Shown one piece after another: positions 57,203 through 64,000 of a stretch of DNA of 64,000 nucleotides (position 1 is the stretch's first letter; every line of letters begins with the position of its first letter). The position numbers and the translations under genes are program-made. The stretch covers positions 3,533,001 to 3,597,000 of the forward strand of contig NZ_CP014616.1 of NCBI RefSeq assembly GCF_001590685.1, written 5' to 3'. The notes beneath the pieces are model-generated. The model worked only from the letters and a program-made list of their open reading frames with translations. It had not been told where the DNA came from and made no database searches. This stretch comes from Sporosarcina psychrophila (GTDB lineage: Bacteria > Bacillota > Bacilli > Bacillales_A > Planococcaceae).

Positions 57203-57238
57203 ATTTTATCTGTCTCCTTTAGTTCACTACTGCTGTTG

Positions 57239-58732
57239 TTAATTGTTACTAAATGCATTCATAAGACTAGCCGACTGTGAGTTTGCACGATTGATTGCCG
57301 TCTCCATTGCGGAGAACTGTTTCCAGTAGCGGGTTTCCATCATTTTCAATCGGTCTTCGAACCGTTCAATCTGGTTATTCATTTCTTTCAGTGAGCGGCC
57401 GAGTGAAAACGTATCGTTTACATCGCCCACTTTTCCCGCACGCTGAGCGATTGACGTTTGAGTTTTATCAACTATAGTTCGGAGTTTACGTGCAAATCCT
57501 TGTTCAGCCACAGTAGCTCCATCTTTCGAGAACATTTCATGAACTTTATTCGGATCATCACTAATCGCTTTTTTCAATTCTTCTTCATTTATGACGAGCT
57601 TACCATTAGCTAAGTAGTCCTTAGACGTTGTAATACCTAGACTTTTTAATGTATCGCTGCCTACAGTCCCCATAAGGGCTGTCCTCATTTGCGTCAGCAT
57701 ACTGGAAATAGTGGAATCGTTACGAAGCGTACCACTTTTCGCTTTTTCTTCCCACATTTCGATATCTTTATCCGTCATATCTTTCTTCTGCGCAGCTGAA
57801 AGCGGCTGGAAATCACGATATTTAGGTTCACGGATTTGTTTGTTCAAGTCTTCGATAAGCTTGTTGTATTCGTCGACGAATTTAGTGACGGAGTCGAAGA
57901 TTTTATTGGTGTCTGGTGCGGAACTGAATGTTACAGGTGGTGCTCCCTCAGCGGTTACTTGCTTTAATGTAACTTCAAAATTGTTGATTTGGAATGTGTT
58001 GGAGGAACGCTCTGTTTCAAGGCCATTGAATACGAATTTTGCGTTTTGACCGGCAGTGCCATTAACAAATGAATTTCCATCTATTTTAAGGACGTTTTCT
58101 GCAAGTTTTCCACTAATTATTATTTCATGTCCATCCTTCACTTCACCACTATTTTTTGCAGTCATAGCAATCTGTCCAGTAAACTCATCGTAGAAAGCAT
58201 TAACATCAGTTTCGTTATTAATTCTTTTTATTACAGTATCAAGTGTGTCTGTAGCATTGAATTTTAGTTCTTTAACTTCACCCATCTTACCTTCTTTATC
58301 AATTGATTGTATCTTCATTATCTTCTCACCAGCAAAACCCTCTAAATCCTCAATTTTAGTCGAGGTAGTTACTTTGGATCCACCATTTTCAACGTGCAAA
58401 CTCTTGCCAATCAAAGTCGCATTTTTCGCCAATTGATCAACCTTAATCGATCCCGAAAAATCACTAGTAGACCCCATATTCCTAATCGCTACATCATTTG
58501 GTGAAGATATATTCACCGTCTTCGCTGAAAATGAAGTCGAAAGAATCATTGTGTCAAACGTCTTTTTACTAAAATCAAACAGTTGGCGGTTCGTCGTGCG
58601 GTAATCGTCCAACTGCCATTCTAAGTATTGTTTTTTCTGGGTAATTTTATCGAGAGGTATACGGTGTGCGTTCATTAAATCCGTTACCATTTTCTCCGTA
58701 TCCAAACCTGAAGCTAGTCCACTAATTCGCAT
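57239..58732 (-). CDS. fliD: Flagellar cap protein FliD
   Basis: 497 residues. Starts RISGLASGLDTEKMVTDLM and ends with the coiled region NNQIERFEDRLKMMETRYWKQFSAME (key part: RLKMMETRYWKQF), both FliD hallmarks. It caps the filament and promotes flagellin folding. Confidence 0.96.
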   Translation of the reverse strand: MRISGLASGLDTEKMVTDLMNAHRIPLDKITQKKQYLEWQLDDYRTTNRQLFDFSKKTFDTMILSTSFSAKTVNISSPNDVAIRNMGSTSDFSGSIKVDQLAKNATLIGKSLHVENGGSKVTTSTKIEDLEGFAGEKIMKIQSIDKEGKMGEVKELKFNATDTLDTVIKRINNETDVNAFYDEFTGQIAMTAKNSGEVKDGHEIIISGKLAENVLKIDGNSFVNGTAGQNAKFVFNGLETERSSNTFQINNFEVTLKQVTAEGAPPVTFSSAPDTNKIFDSVTKFVDEYNKLIEDLNKQIREPKYRDFQPLSAAQKKDMTDKDIEMWEEKAKSGTLRNDSTISSMLTQMRTALMGTVGSDTLKSLGITTSKDYLANGKLVINEEELKKAISDDPNKVHEMFSKDGATVAEQGFARKLRTIVDKTQTSIAQRAGKVGDVNDTFSLGRSLKEMNNQIERFEDRLKMMETRYWKQFSAMETAINRANSQSASLMNAFSNN

Positions 58733-58749
58733 ATTATCTCACGCCTTCC

Positions 58750-59121
58750 TTAAATTTTCCGATCGACAAGCAAGCCGACAAATTCGCGCATTGCCGCATG
58801 GATGTCCAAAAGTTTTTTGGACGGGATTTCCCGTATGACTTCGTCCGTGGTTGAATCAACGATTGTTACATAGTATTCGTTGAGCTTCTCATGGAACTTG
58901 AATCGCAATTGTGTATTCGCACTTTCTAAAAACGTGTTCATGCTGTCAGTCATTTGCTTTGCCTTGTCAGCCGGCAACTGTGGTTCATTGCCGGCTTTCT
59001 GCTGCACTTTCTCCTGAATCGCTTGCACTTGCACCACCGAGACTTCCCTGTCCGGTGCCATTTTTTCTGCTAATACATTCACTTGATTCACTACGGCTCC
59101 GCCATCCATACGACTTACCAT
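58750..59121 (-). CDS. flaG: FlaG family protein (YvyC-like)
   Basis: 123 residues from the ATG at 59121 (GGGAGG at the right spacing; the longer frame is not family-like). Conserved STDEVIREIPSKKLLDIHAAM and LRFKFHEKLNEYYVTIVD. It affects filament length in several species. First gene of flaG-fliD-fliS-fliT, with a sigma-D promoter. Confidence 0.88.
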   Translation of the reverse strand: MVSRMDGGAVVNQVNVLAEKMAPDREVSVVQVQAIQEKVQQKAGNEPQLPADKAKQMTDSMNTFLESANTQLRFKFHEKLNEYYVTIVDSTTDEVIREIPSKKLLDIHAAMREFVGLLVDRKI

Positions 59122-59162
59122 TCGCCAAACCTCCCTGTACTTAACAACATTCAATATGATTT

Positions 59163-59189
59163 ATATCGGCAAACCCATAAGGAAGTTAA
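59163..59189 (-). promoter_or_regulatory. Sigma-D promoter of flaG-fliDST
   Basis: On the minus strand TTAA (plus 59186-59189), a 15-bp spacer and GCCGATAT (plus 59163-59170), a perfect -10 for sigma-D. Confidence 0.8.
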
Positions 59190-59296
59190 GCAAATTGGCA
59201 ATAAAAAGTATTGGGTTTCCGCCAAAGTCATGTTTGCTCGTTTGAATCAAAATAGTTCAACACTACTATTCTCTCTTATTTATTTCATCTACTATC

Positions 59297-59323
59297 TAAA
59301 TAAACAAGAATAATTGCCGAAGC
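59297..59323 (+). promoter_or_regulatory. Sigma-D promoter of the dCache chemoreceptor
   Basis: TAAA (59297-59300), a 15-bp spacer and GCCGAAGC (59316-59323), about 50 bp ahead of the start codon. Confidence 0.7.
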
Positions 59324-59371
59324 ATATAAAGTAGTTCATTTAATGTAAGAGAAAGCGAAGGTGCAAGATAA

Positions 59372-61369
59372 ATGTTCAAATCCATCCGAACAAAAATAAT
59401 TATGACGGTAATGGTGCTATTCCTCATCGGCGTATCAACTATGACTTTCATTAGCAATACGATAGTGAAAAATAATACCGAAGAAAGTATTATCGAATCG
59501 AGTGGTGCACTCACCAATGAAATGGGTTATGCAATCGAAAATTTTCTTGGTCAGTACGAGAAAGGCATAGCACAATTATCCACCTCTCCTACAGTGACGG
59601 GATTTACACTTCCTGAAGAAGATGCTACAGCAACCAATTCGATTTCTGTACTGGAAGCTGAACTAGAGAGCTTCCTCGGCTTTTACGAAGATACAACTTC
59701 CGTCTATTTAACCCTTCCGACTAAAGAAATAATTATCATGCCGAATGCAGATCTCGGAGCAGATTTTGACCCGACCACTCGGGATTGGTATAAAAATGCG
59801 GTTGAACATCCAGACGTTGTCCAATGGTCTAGTCCTTTCATCGACTCCGCTACTGGAGAATTGGTCATCGCTGCCTCAAAAGCAGTACTATCAAATGGCA
59901 AATTAATTGGTGTTATGGGCCTTGATATTCAACTCGGTGCATTGACTGATAAAATAGCTTCCAGTGATGTCGGCTATAAAGGCTACCCAATGTTACTCGA
60001 TACAGAAGGCATCGTGCTCGCACACCCGGAAAGCCAAGGGGCTGACTATATGGACCAGCCTTTCATCGCGGACATGTACAAAGGTGGAAATGAAAAGGGT
60101 GCCATCCACTACGATTATGAAAGTAACTCCTATATAAACGTTTATTCCACAATACCGAAGTTCGGTTGGAAAATTGCCGCCGTCTATGATGAAAAAAATA
60201 TCAATGCCGCGGCAAATAACTTACGTACATCAATGATTGTCGTCGCACTTGTCACCTTGCTTGTCATCTTCGCAGCACTCTATTTCATCATCAGTCATAC
60301 CATCAAACCACTTGGACAGCTAAAGTCACTCATGGATTCCGTATCCCAAGGTGATTTGACAGTTCGTTCTGAGGTTAAAACGAATGATGAGATTGGCGAA
60401 CTTGGAGATAATTTCAATACAATGATCGACAACATGAACGCTATTATTACTGTCGTCAACGGCTCTGCAATGAACGTCCGGACAAGCTCTGAAAGTTTAA
60501 GCGCTGTTGCGGAAGAAACGAATGCATCAGGGGAAGAAGTTGCACATGCAGTGACTGAAATTGCACATGGCGCTTCGAAATCTGCTGAAGATGCTGAAAT
60601 CGTTACAGAAAAAGCCTATCTTCTTGGCCAACAAATTAATGAAATCACAACGAAAGCCGTCGTCATGTCTGACATTGCAACGAAAGCCGGCGATATGAAT
60701 ACAAGTGGTCAAGGGCAAATGCAAGAGCTGAAACTGTCTTTCAATGACTGGGAAACCAATTTACAGTCCATGGCCGAAGTGATCGGTACACTTGAAGGTA
60801 AAGTAAATGCGATCGGCGGAGTCATGGAAACAATCACCCAGATTTCATCGCAAACGAATCTGCTTGCATTAAATGCAAGCATCGAGGCAGCCCGTGCAGG
60901 TGAACACGGCAAAGGATTCGCAGTTGTTGCGGATGAAGTAAGGAAACTCGCAGAACAATCTGCCCGTTCAACGGAAGAAGTAAAAGTGACAGTACAGGAA
61001 CTCCAAATGGAATCAAGACTCGTCTCACAACAAATGAACGAAACACGCGAAAACTTCCAACGTCAAGGTACCGTCGTACATGACACTGAAATCACTTTCG
61101 GAGAAATCTCAACATTGATGTCCGACATGCAAGACTCCATCGACGCAGTGTACGAGGAAATTCAGAAAGTCGCGACACACAAAGACGACGTTGCTGAAAC
61201 AATCCAGACAATGGCAGCAACTTCACAAGAAACTGCCGCGGCATGCGAAGAAGTAAGTGCTTCAACAGACGAACAACTTCGCGCGATTCAATCTGTAACT
61301 GATGCAGCGGAGACGTTGACGGAGTTAAGTGAGGAATTGAGTTTGGCGGTTAACCGATTTAAGGTGTGA
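59372..61369 (+). CDS. dCache-HAMP methyl-accepting chemotaxis protein
   Basis: 665 residues: TM1 (about 9-31), extracellular dCache domain (about 35-275), TM2 (about 287-307), HAMP (about 308-360) and signalling domain with the hairpin [15 protein letters not shown] and RKLAEQS. The dCache has [11 protein letters not shown] and WSSPFID followed by GLDI, which resemble the amino-acid-binding type seen in B. subtilis McpB/McpC, so an amino acid ligand is possible. The gene's leader (GAGAAAGCGAAGGTGC) is almost identical to that of the partial gene at 63626. Confidence 0.93.
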   Translation: MFKSIRTKIIMTVMVLFLIGVSTMTFISNTIVKNNTEESIIESSGALTNEMGYAIENFLGQYEKGIAQLSTSPTVTGFTLPEEDATATNSISVLEAELESFLGFYEDTTSVYLTLPTKEIIIMPNADLGADFDPTTRDWYKNAVEHPDVVQWSSPFIDSATGELVIAASKAVLSNGKLIGVMGLDIQLGALTDKIASSDVGYKGYPMLLDTEGIVLAHPESQGADYMDQPFIADMYKGGNEKGAIHYDYESNSYINVYSTIPKFGWKIAAVYDEKNINAAANNLRTSMIVVALVTLLVIFAALYFIISHTIKPLGQLKSLMDSVSQGDLTVRSEVKTNDEIGELGDNFNTMIDNMNAIITVVNGSAMNVRTSSESLSAVAEETNASGEEVAHAVTEIAHGASKSAEDAEIVTEKAYLLGQQINEITTKAVVMSDIATKAGDMNTSGQGQMQELKLSFNDWETNLQSMAEVIGTLEGKVNAIGGVMETITQISSQTNLLALNASIEAARAGEHGKGFAVVADEVRKLAEQSARSTEEVKVTVQELQMESRLVSQQMNETRENFQRQGTVVHDTEITFGEISTLMSDMQDSIDAVYEEIQKVATHKDDVAETIQTMAATSQETAAACEEVSASTDEQLRAIQSVTDAAETLTELSEELSLAVNRFKV

Positions 61370-61374
61370 ATTTA

Positions 61375-61411
61375 AAAAATTGCTTACGACATTTTGTCGT
61401 AAGCAATTTTT
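61375..61411 (+). terminator. Terminator of the dCache chemoreceptor
   Basis: AAAAATTGCTTACGAC and GTCGTAAGCAATTTTT form a perfect 16-bp stem with a 5-base loop. Confidence 0.93.
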
Positions 61412-61469
61412 ATTTATGTTATAGCGTCGCTCGCAAAAAAAATCACAAAAATGTATCCTAAACCCTATT

Positions 61470-61496
61470 CCCCTTCTATATAAAGAATAAAAGGGG
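61470..61496. terminator. Possible terminator downstream of namA
   Basis: CCCCTTCTAT and ATAAAAGGGG pair with one mismatch; T-rich tails are imperfect in both directions. Confidence 0.4.
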
Positions 61497-61585
61497 TTAC
61501 TTTTAACGACAACTTACCTATCCGAATATGCACACTTCACAAACAAACACGATTTAGACGAGGCAACAAGACAACATGAAAATCA

Positions 61586-62608
61586 TTAGAACCCTGCTAA
61601 GTACTGTGTCGGCACTGCAGTTTCTTTTCTCAATTGCTTAGCAGCTTCCAATGTCCAATAAGGATTTCTCAGCATACCTCTTCCAACAGCAATAAGGTCT
61701 GCTTCTTCATTTCCTATGATTGCATTGGCTAGATTTGGATCATCCAATCTACCCACAGCCATGACTGGTATCTGAAGCGCTTCTTTGATTTGTCTAGCTA
61801 ACGGTACTTGGTAAGCTACATGTGTGCCTGGTCTCCCCCAAGCTGCGATTTGACCCTCTCCACCAGAAGAGACGTCAAACATATCCACTCCAGCTTCCTG
61901 ATAAACGCGAGCGAACGCAATACTTTCGTTTATTCCATAACCACCTTCTACATATTCCTTTGCAGAGATACGCATCAATAGTGGCATATCGGCAGGCATT
62001 TCCGCTTTAGCTGCTAGAATGACTTCGCGGCCAAACTTGGTTAGATCCTGTCCGTATTCATCTTCCCTTTTGTTGGTAAGTGGAGAATGGAATTGATGGA
62101 TTAAGTAACCATGAGCGCCGTGGATTTCGATTGAATCAAATCCAGCCTCAACCGCGCGTCTTACTGCTTTACGGAACTTCTCCACCATCTCTTTTACTTC
62201 ATCTGTTGAAAGCGCTCTTGGTGTTTTAGACTTCTCGTCGAATGCGATTGCAGAAGGCGCAACAGGCACAGCTGCATCTTCTGCTTTACGACCAGCATGT
62301 GCAATCTGAATCCCAACCTTAGCTCCATAGCGATGACAAGCTTCCACTATCTTCGCCAACGCAGGGATTTGATCGTCAGACCATAAACCCAAATCATAAT
62401 CCGAAATTCTTCCATCAGGCTCTACATCCGTCATTTCAATCACGATAAAACCCGCTCCACCGATTGCTCTGTTGACATAGTGCAGATAATGCCAGTCATT
62501 GGCAATGCCATCTTTCTGGTCAACGGAATATTGACACATCGGTGGCATGACAACCCGGTTTTTTAACTCCAAATTCTTTATTTTGTATGGACTAAACAAA
62601 TCTTTCAT
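61586..62608 (-). CDS. namA: NADPH dehydrogenase, Old Yellow Enzyme class (NamA/YqjM)
   Basis: 340 residues from the ATG at 62608 (GAGGGAG RBS); the 25 extra upstream codons overlap the operator. YqjM-type hallmarks: Cys25 and Tyr27 in MPPMCQYS, the His pair in EIHGAHGYLIHQF, and SPLTNKREDEYG. It is an FMN enzyme that reduces enones, nitro compounds and other electrophiles. It lies downstream of a MarR gene and has a promoter with a 29-bp inverted repeat. Confidence 0.93.
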   Translation of the reverse strand: MKDLFSPYKIKNLELKNRVVMPPMCQYSVDQKDGIANDWHYLHYVNRAIGGAGFIVIEMTDVEPDGRISDYDLGLWSDDQIPALAKIVEACHRYGAKVGIQIAHAGRKAEDAAVPVAPSAIAFDEKSKTPRALSTDEVKEMVEKFRKAVRRAVEAGFDSIEIHGAHGYLIHQFHSPLTNKREDEYGQDLTKFGREVILAAKAEMPADMPLLMRISAKEYVEGGYGINESIAFARVYQEAGVDMFDVSSGGEGQIAAWGRPGTHVAYQVPLARQIKEALQIPVMAVGRLDDPNLANAIIGNEEADLIAVGRGMLRNPYWTLEAAKQLRKETAVPTQYLAGF

Positions 62609-62629
62609 TGCAAAAACTCCCTCGTCAAT

Positions 62630-62658
62630 ATATATATGCATTACACATGCATATATAT
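62630..62658 (-). promoter_or_regulatory. 29-bp inverted-repeat operator upstream of namA
   Basis: ATATATATGCAT and ATGCATATATAT, 12-bp perfect arms with a 5-base spacer, overlapping the -10 box of namA. Likely the site of the adjacent MarR protein (inferred). Confidence 0.7.
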
Positions 62659-62683
62659 TAGTGCTATCTATTCTCCTTGTCAA
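62655..62683 (-). promoter_or_regulatory. Sigma-A promoter of namA
   Basis: On the minus strand TTGACA (plus 62678-62683), a 17-bp spacer and TAATAT (plus 62655-62660). Confidence 0.75.
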
Positions 62684-62725
62684 ATCAAAGTGCTTCTATT
62701 GAGCACTTCGATAGAACATGGCAGT

Positions 62726-63148
62726 TTATAGCTTTTCTACTAATTGTTTTATCAATCCTTCAACATCAATAGCAGAGAGGTGCAATCTAAGTATTTCACG
62801 GAAAGAGACTAGACTTTTTTGTAGCTTCTGCTCACCTAGGTTTGTAAGATGCGTATAGGTACCTCTACGGTCATCTGTACAATCATGCTTTTCTAACGCA
62901 CCGCAGTTCTTCGCTTCCATCTTCCCCACTAATCTGGAAAGTGCACTCTGACTCAATCCAATCATCTCTTGCAATTGCTGTAATCTCAATTTCTTGTCAG
63001 GCGCCATGGAAAGATAATAAAGCACGTAGAATTCTTTTAGCGATAGACTGTACTCAGCCTGCAGAACGTTTTCCAATTCTTTCTTCACTTTATTTTGTAT
63101 TGAGTCTATGGATAACCAGTTATTCATAAAATCATGATTAGTTGTCAT
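62726..63148 (-). CDS. MarR-family transcriptional regulator
   Basis: 140 residues; winged helix-turn-helix (about 40-105). KLRLQQLQEMIGLSQSALSRL is the recognition region (shortened: MIGLSQSALSRLVGKME), and DDRRGTYTHLTNLG is the wing. Directly upstream of namA on the same strand, so a repressor responding to electrophiles or oxidants is likely; one Cys pair (CGALEKHDC, about 77-85) could be redox-active. Its own promoter lies at 63197-63225. RBS AGGTGGA. Confidence 0.88.
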   Translation of the reverse strand: MTTNHDFMNNWLSIDSIQNKVKKELENVLQAEYSLSLKEFYVLYYLSMAPDKKLRLQQLQEMIGLSQSALSRLVGKMEAKNCGALEKHDCTDDRRGTYTHLTNLGEQKLQKSLVSFREILRLHLSAIDVEGLIKQLVEKL

Positions 63149-63196
63149 ATACTATTCCACCTATTCTAAGTCAAATAATTCTGTACTTCAAACTTA

Positions 63197-63225
63197 ATTA
63201 TAGAGTAACTAAGCGTTATACTCAA
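63197..63225 (-). promoter_or_regulatory. Sigma-A promoter of the marR gene
   Basis: On the minus strand TTGAGT (plus 63220-63225), a 17-bp spacer and TATAAT (plus 63197-63202). The -35 box overlaps the junction with the chemoreceptor relic. Confidence 0.65.
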
Positions 63226-63395
63226 TCCAAACAATGGCGACAACGACACCAGAAACAGCAGCCTGTGATAAAGTAAGTGCTTCAACAGACGAACAACTTC
63301 GCGCGATTCAGTCTGTAACAGATGCGACAGAAATGCTGACAAAGTTAAGTAAGGAATTGAGTCAGGTAGTTAATCAGATTAAGGTTAAGAATTGA
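63223..63395 (+). pseudogene. 3' relic of a chemoreceptor gene
   Basis: Homology begins near 63223 (CAATCCAAACAATGGC) and continues in frame to a stop at 63395, encoding about 54 residues that match the last codons of the chemoreceptor at 59372 ([19 protein letters not shown] is identical apart from one flank). There is no start or upstream part. Some positions have drifted (EE to DK, NRF to NQI). It is the leftover of a third chemoreceptor gene in this cluster, cut at the marR promoter side. Confidence 0.9.
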
Positions 63396-63443
63396 AGCAC
63401 CACTTTAGACAACGTTTCCATATTAATAGTTGATAAAACTTCA

Positions 63444-63485
63444 AGAGCGCCTAGGATCTATTAATGATCCTAAGCGCTCTTTATA
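63444..63485 (+). terminator. Terminator behind the chemoreceptor relic
   Basis: AGAGCGCCTAGGATC and GATCCTAAGCGCTCT pair with one mismatch, followed by TTATATT. Confidence 0.85.
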
Positions 63486-63547
63486 TTGATTTTAAAACGA
63501 TAAATATAGAATGATTATTATCACTTATTGTTTAATTTATCTATCTC

Positions 63548-63574
63548 TAAACAAATAAGTAATTAGACCGAAGA
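63548..63574 (+). promoter_or_regulatory. Sigma-D promoter of the last chemoreceptor
   Basis: TAAA (63548-63551), a 15-bp spacer and ACCGAAGA (63567-63574). Confidence 0.6.
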
Positions 63575-63625
63575 TTACTTTGTGAGTCAATTCAACTAGA
63601 CAGATAGAGAAAGCGAAGGTGCGCT

Positions 63626-64000
63626 ATGTTCAAATCAATAAAAACAAAAATTATAGTAACAGTGATGGTTCTTTTCCTCATTGGCGTGACGGCAATGACC
63701 GCAATTTCCAGTTTGCAAGTACAATATAAAACAGAGAAAAACCTCATCGATCAGAGTGTTGTACTCGTCGACGAGATGGGTGCTTCGATTACGAACTTTT
63801 TAGAGCAATATAAAAAAGGCTTAATCCAAATGTCATATTCCAAAGCCTTAACGGATTATACCAATGTCGGCGATGACATTGAAAAAAGCAGTGCTACATT
63901 ACAGACAGAATTTAAGGAGTTTCAAAATTTATACGATGAAGCTTCGCAAATCTACTTAGCACTTCCATCAAAACACATGACCCTCGTTCCGCATGCTGAC
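63626..64000 (+). CDS. Methyl-accepting chemotaxis protein, 5' end (runs off right edge)
   Basis: The first 125 codons are present: [21 protein letters not shown] (TM1 about 9-31) and the start of a dCache-type extracellular domain (QIYLALPSKHMTLVPHAD). It is clearly paralogous to the gene at 59372, with a shared leader (GAGAAAGCGAAGGTGC) and the same first residues MFKSI-TKII. It is the third or fourth member of a local chemoreceptor array. The extracellular part diverges, so the ligand probably differs. Confidence 0.92.
   Translation, partial: MFKSIKTKIIVTVMVLFLIGVTAMTAISSLQVQYKTEKNLIDQSVVLVDEMGASITNFLEQYKKGLIQMSYSKALTDYTNVGDDIEKSSATLQTEFKEFQNLYDEASQIYLALPSKHMTLVPHAD

Overview
The window looks like a chromosomal segment of a low-to-moderate GC, flagellated, Gram-positive Bacillales bacterium, most likely Planococcaceae (Sporosarcina-like). 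That placement is an inference. It rests on strong Bacillus subtilis-style synteny (spx/opp/trpS/fabF-fabH; yitS/yitU/yitV/yitW; yisK/yisL next to addAB; csbA, minJ, ctpB, ftsX-ftsE, cccB, prfB, secA, hpf, fliT-fliS-fliD-flaG), a tryptophan T-box, a FapR-type operator, sigma-D-type flagellar promoters and Gram-positive ribosome binding sites. No plasmid or phage backbone, tRNA, rRNA or CRISPR is visible.

Layout. 1-6400: start of a probable spx gene at the left edge, then the oppABCDF oligopeptide importer on the minus strand. 6.6-11.8 kb: DUF3899 protein, T-box-controlled trpS, a small membrane protein, fabH-fabF under a FapR-like operator, and a DUF2929 protein. 11.8-16.3 kb: clpB lacking the N-domain and an RraA-family protein, between two copies of a long non-coding repeat. 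16.3-24.4 kb: yitW, yitV, yitU, a DegV protein, CoA-disulfide reductase, a membrane-anchored GH13 protein with lost catalytic residues, a large repeat region, a 43-residue membrane protein and yisL. 24.4-33.7 kb: addB-addA with a DUF418 protein and yisK. 34.2-38.3 kb: an RsbQ-like hydrolase paired with a PAS-GGDEF protein, a TVP38 protein and azlCD. 38.7-48.9 kb: csbA, minJ, ctpB, a thioredoxin/membrane-protein pair, an M23 hydrolase with ftsE-ftsX, cccB and prfB with its programmed frameshift. 48.9-64 kb: secA, hpf, a PilZ protein, two six-TM chemoreceptors, fliT/fliS/fliD/flaG, a dCache chemoreceptor, a marR-namA pair that appears inserted into a chemoreceptor cluster (a 3' relic remains), and the start of another chemoreceptor.

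The coding genes are mostly ordinary housekeeping loci. The unusual material is intergenic. (1) A ~0.7-kb non-coding element with terminal inverted repeats and four hairpin modules occurs three times (11.9, 15.5 and 22.8 kb). One copy is interrupted by a 197-bp MITE-like insertion with an 8-bp target duplication, and another copy preserves the empty site. (2) A small tandem-hairpin element with pentanucleotide loops, often GTCCT, occurs at least five times with compensatory changes in its stems; one copy lies between the trpS T-box and the gene. (3) Five intergenic arrays of degenerate repeats keep a ~20.5-bp spacing (82-bp or 41-bp higher-order units), and most lie just beyond the 3' end of a transcription unit. 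Functionally, the RsbQ-GGDEF pair, the PilZ protein, the chemoreceptors and the flagellar genes suggest a c-di-GMP and motility theme. All reading was by eye; no search or folding program was run.
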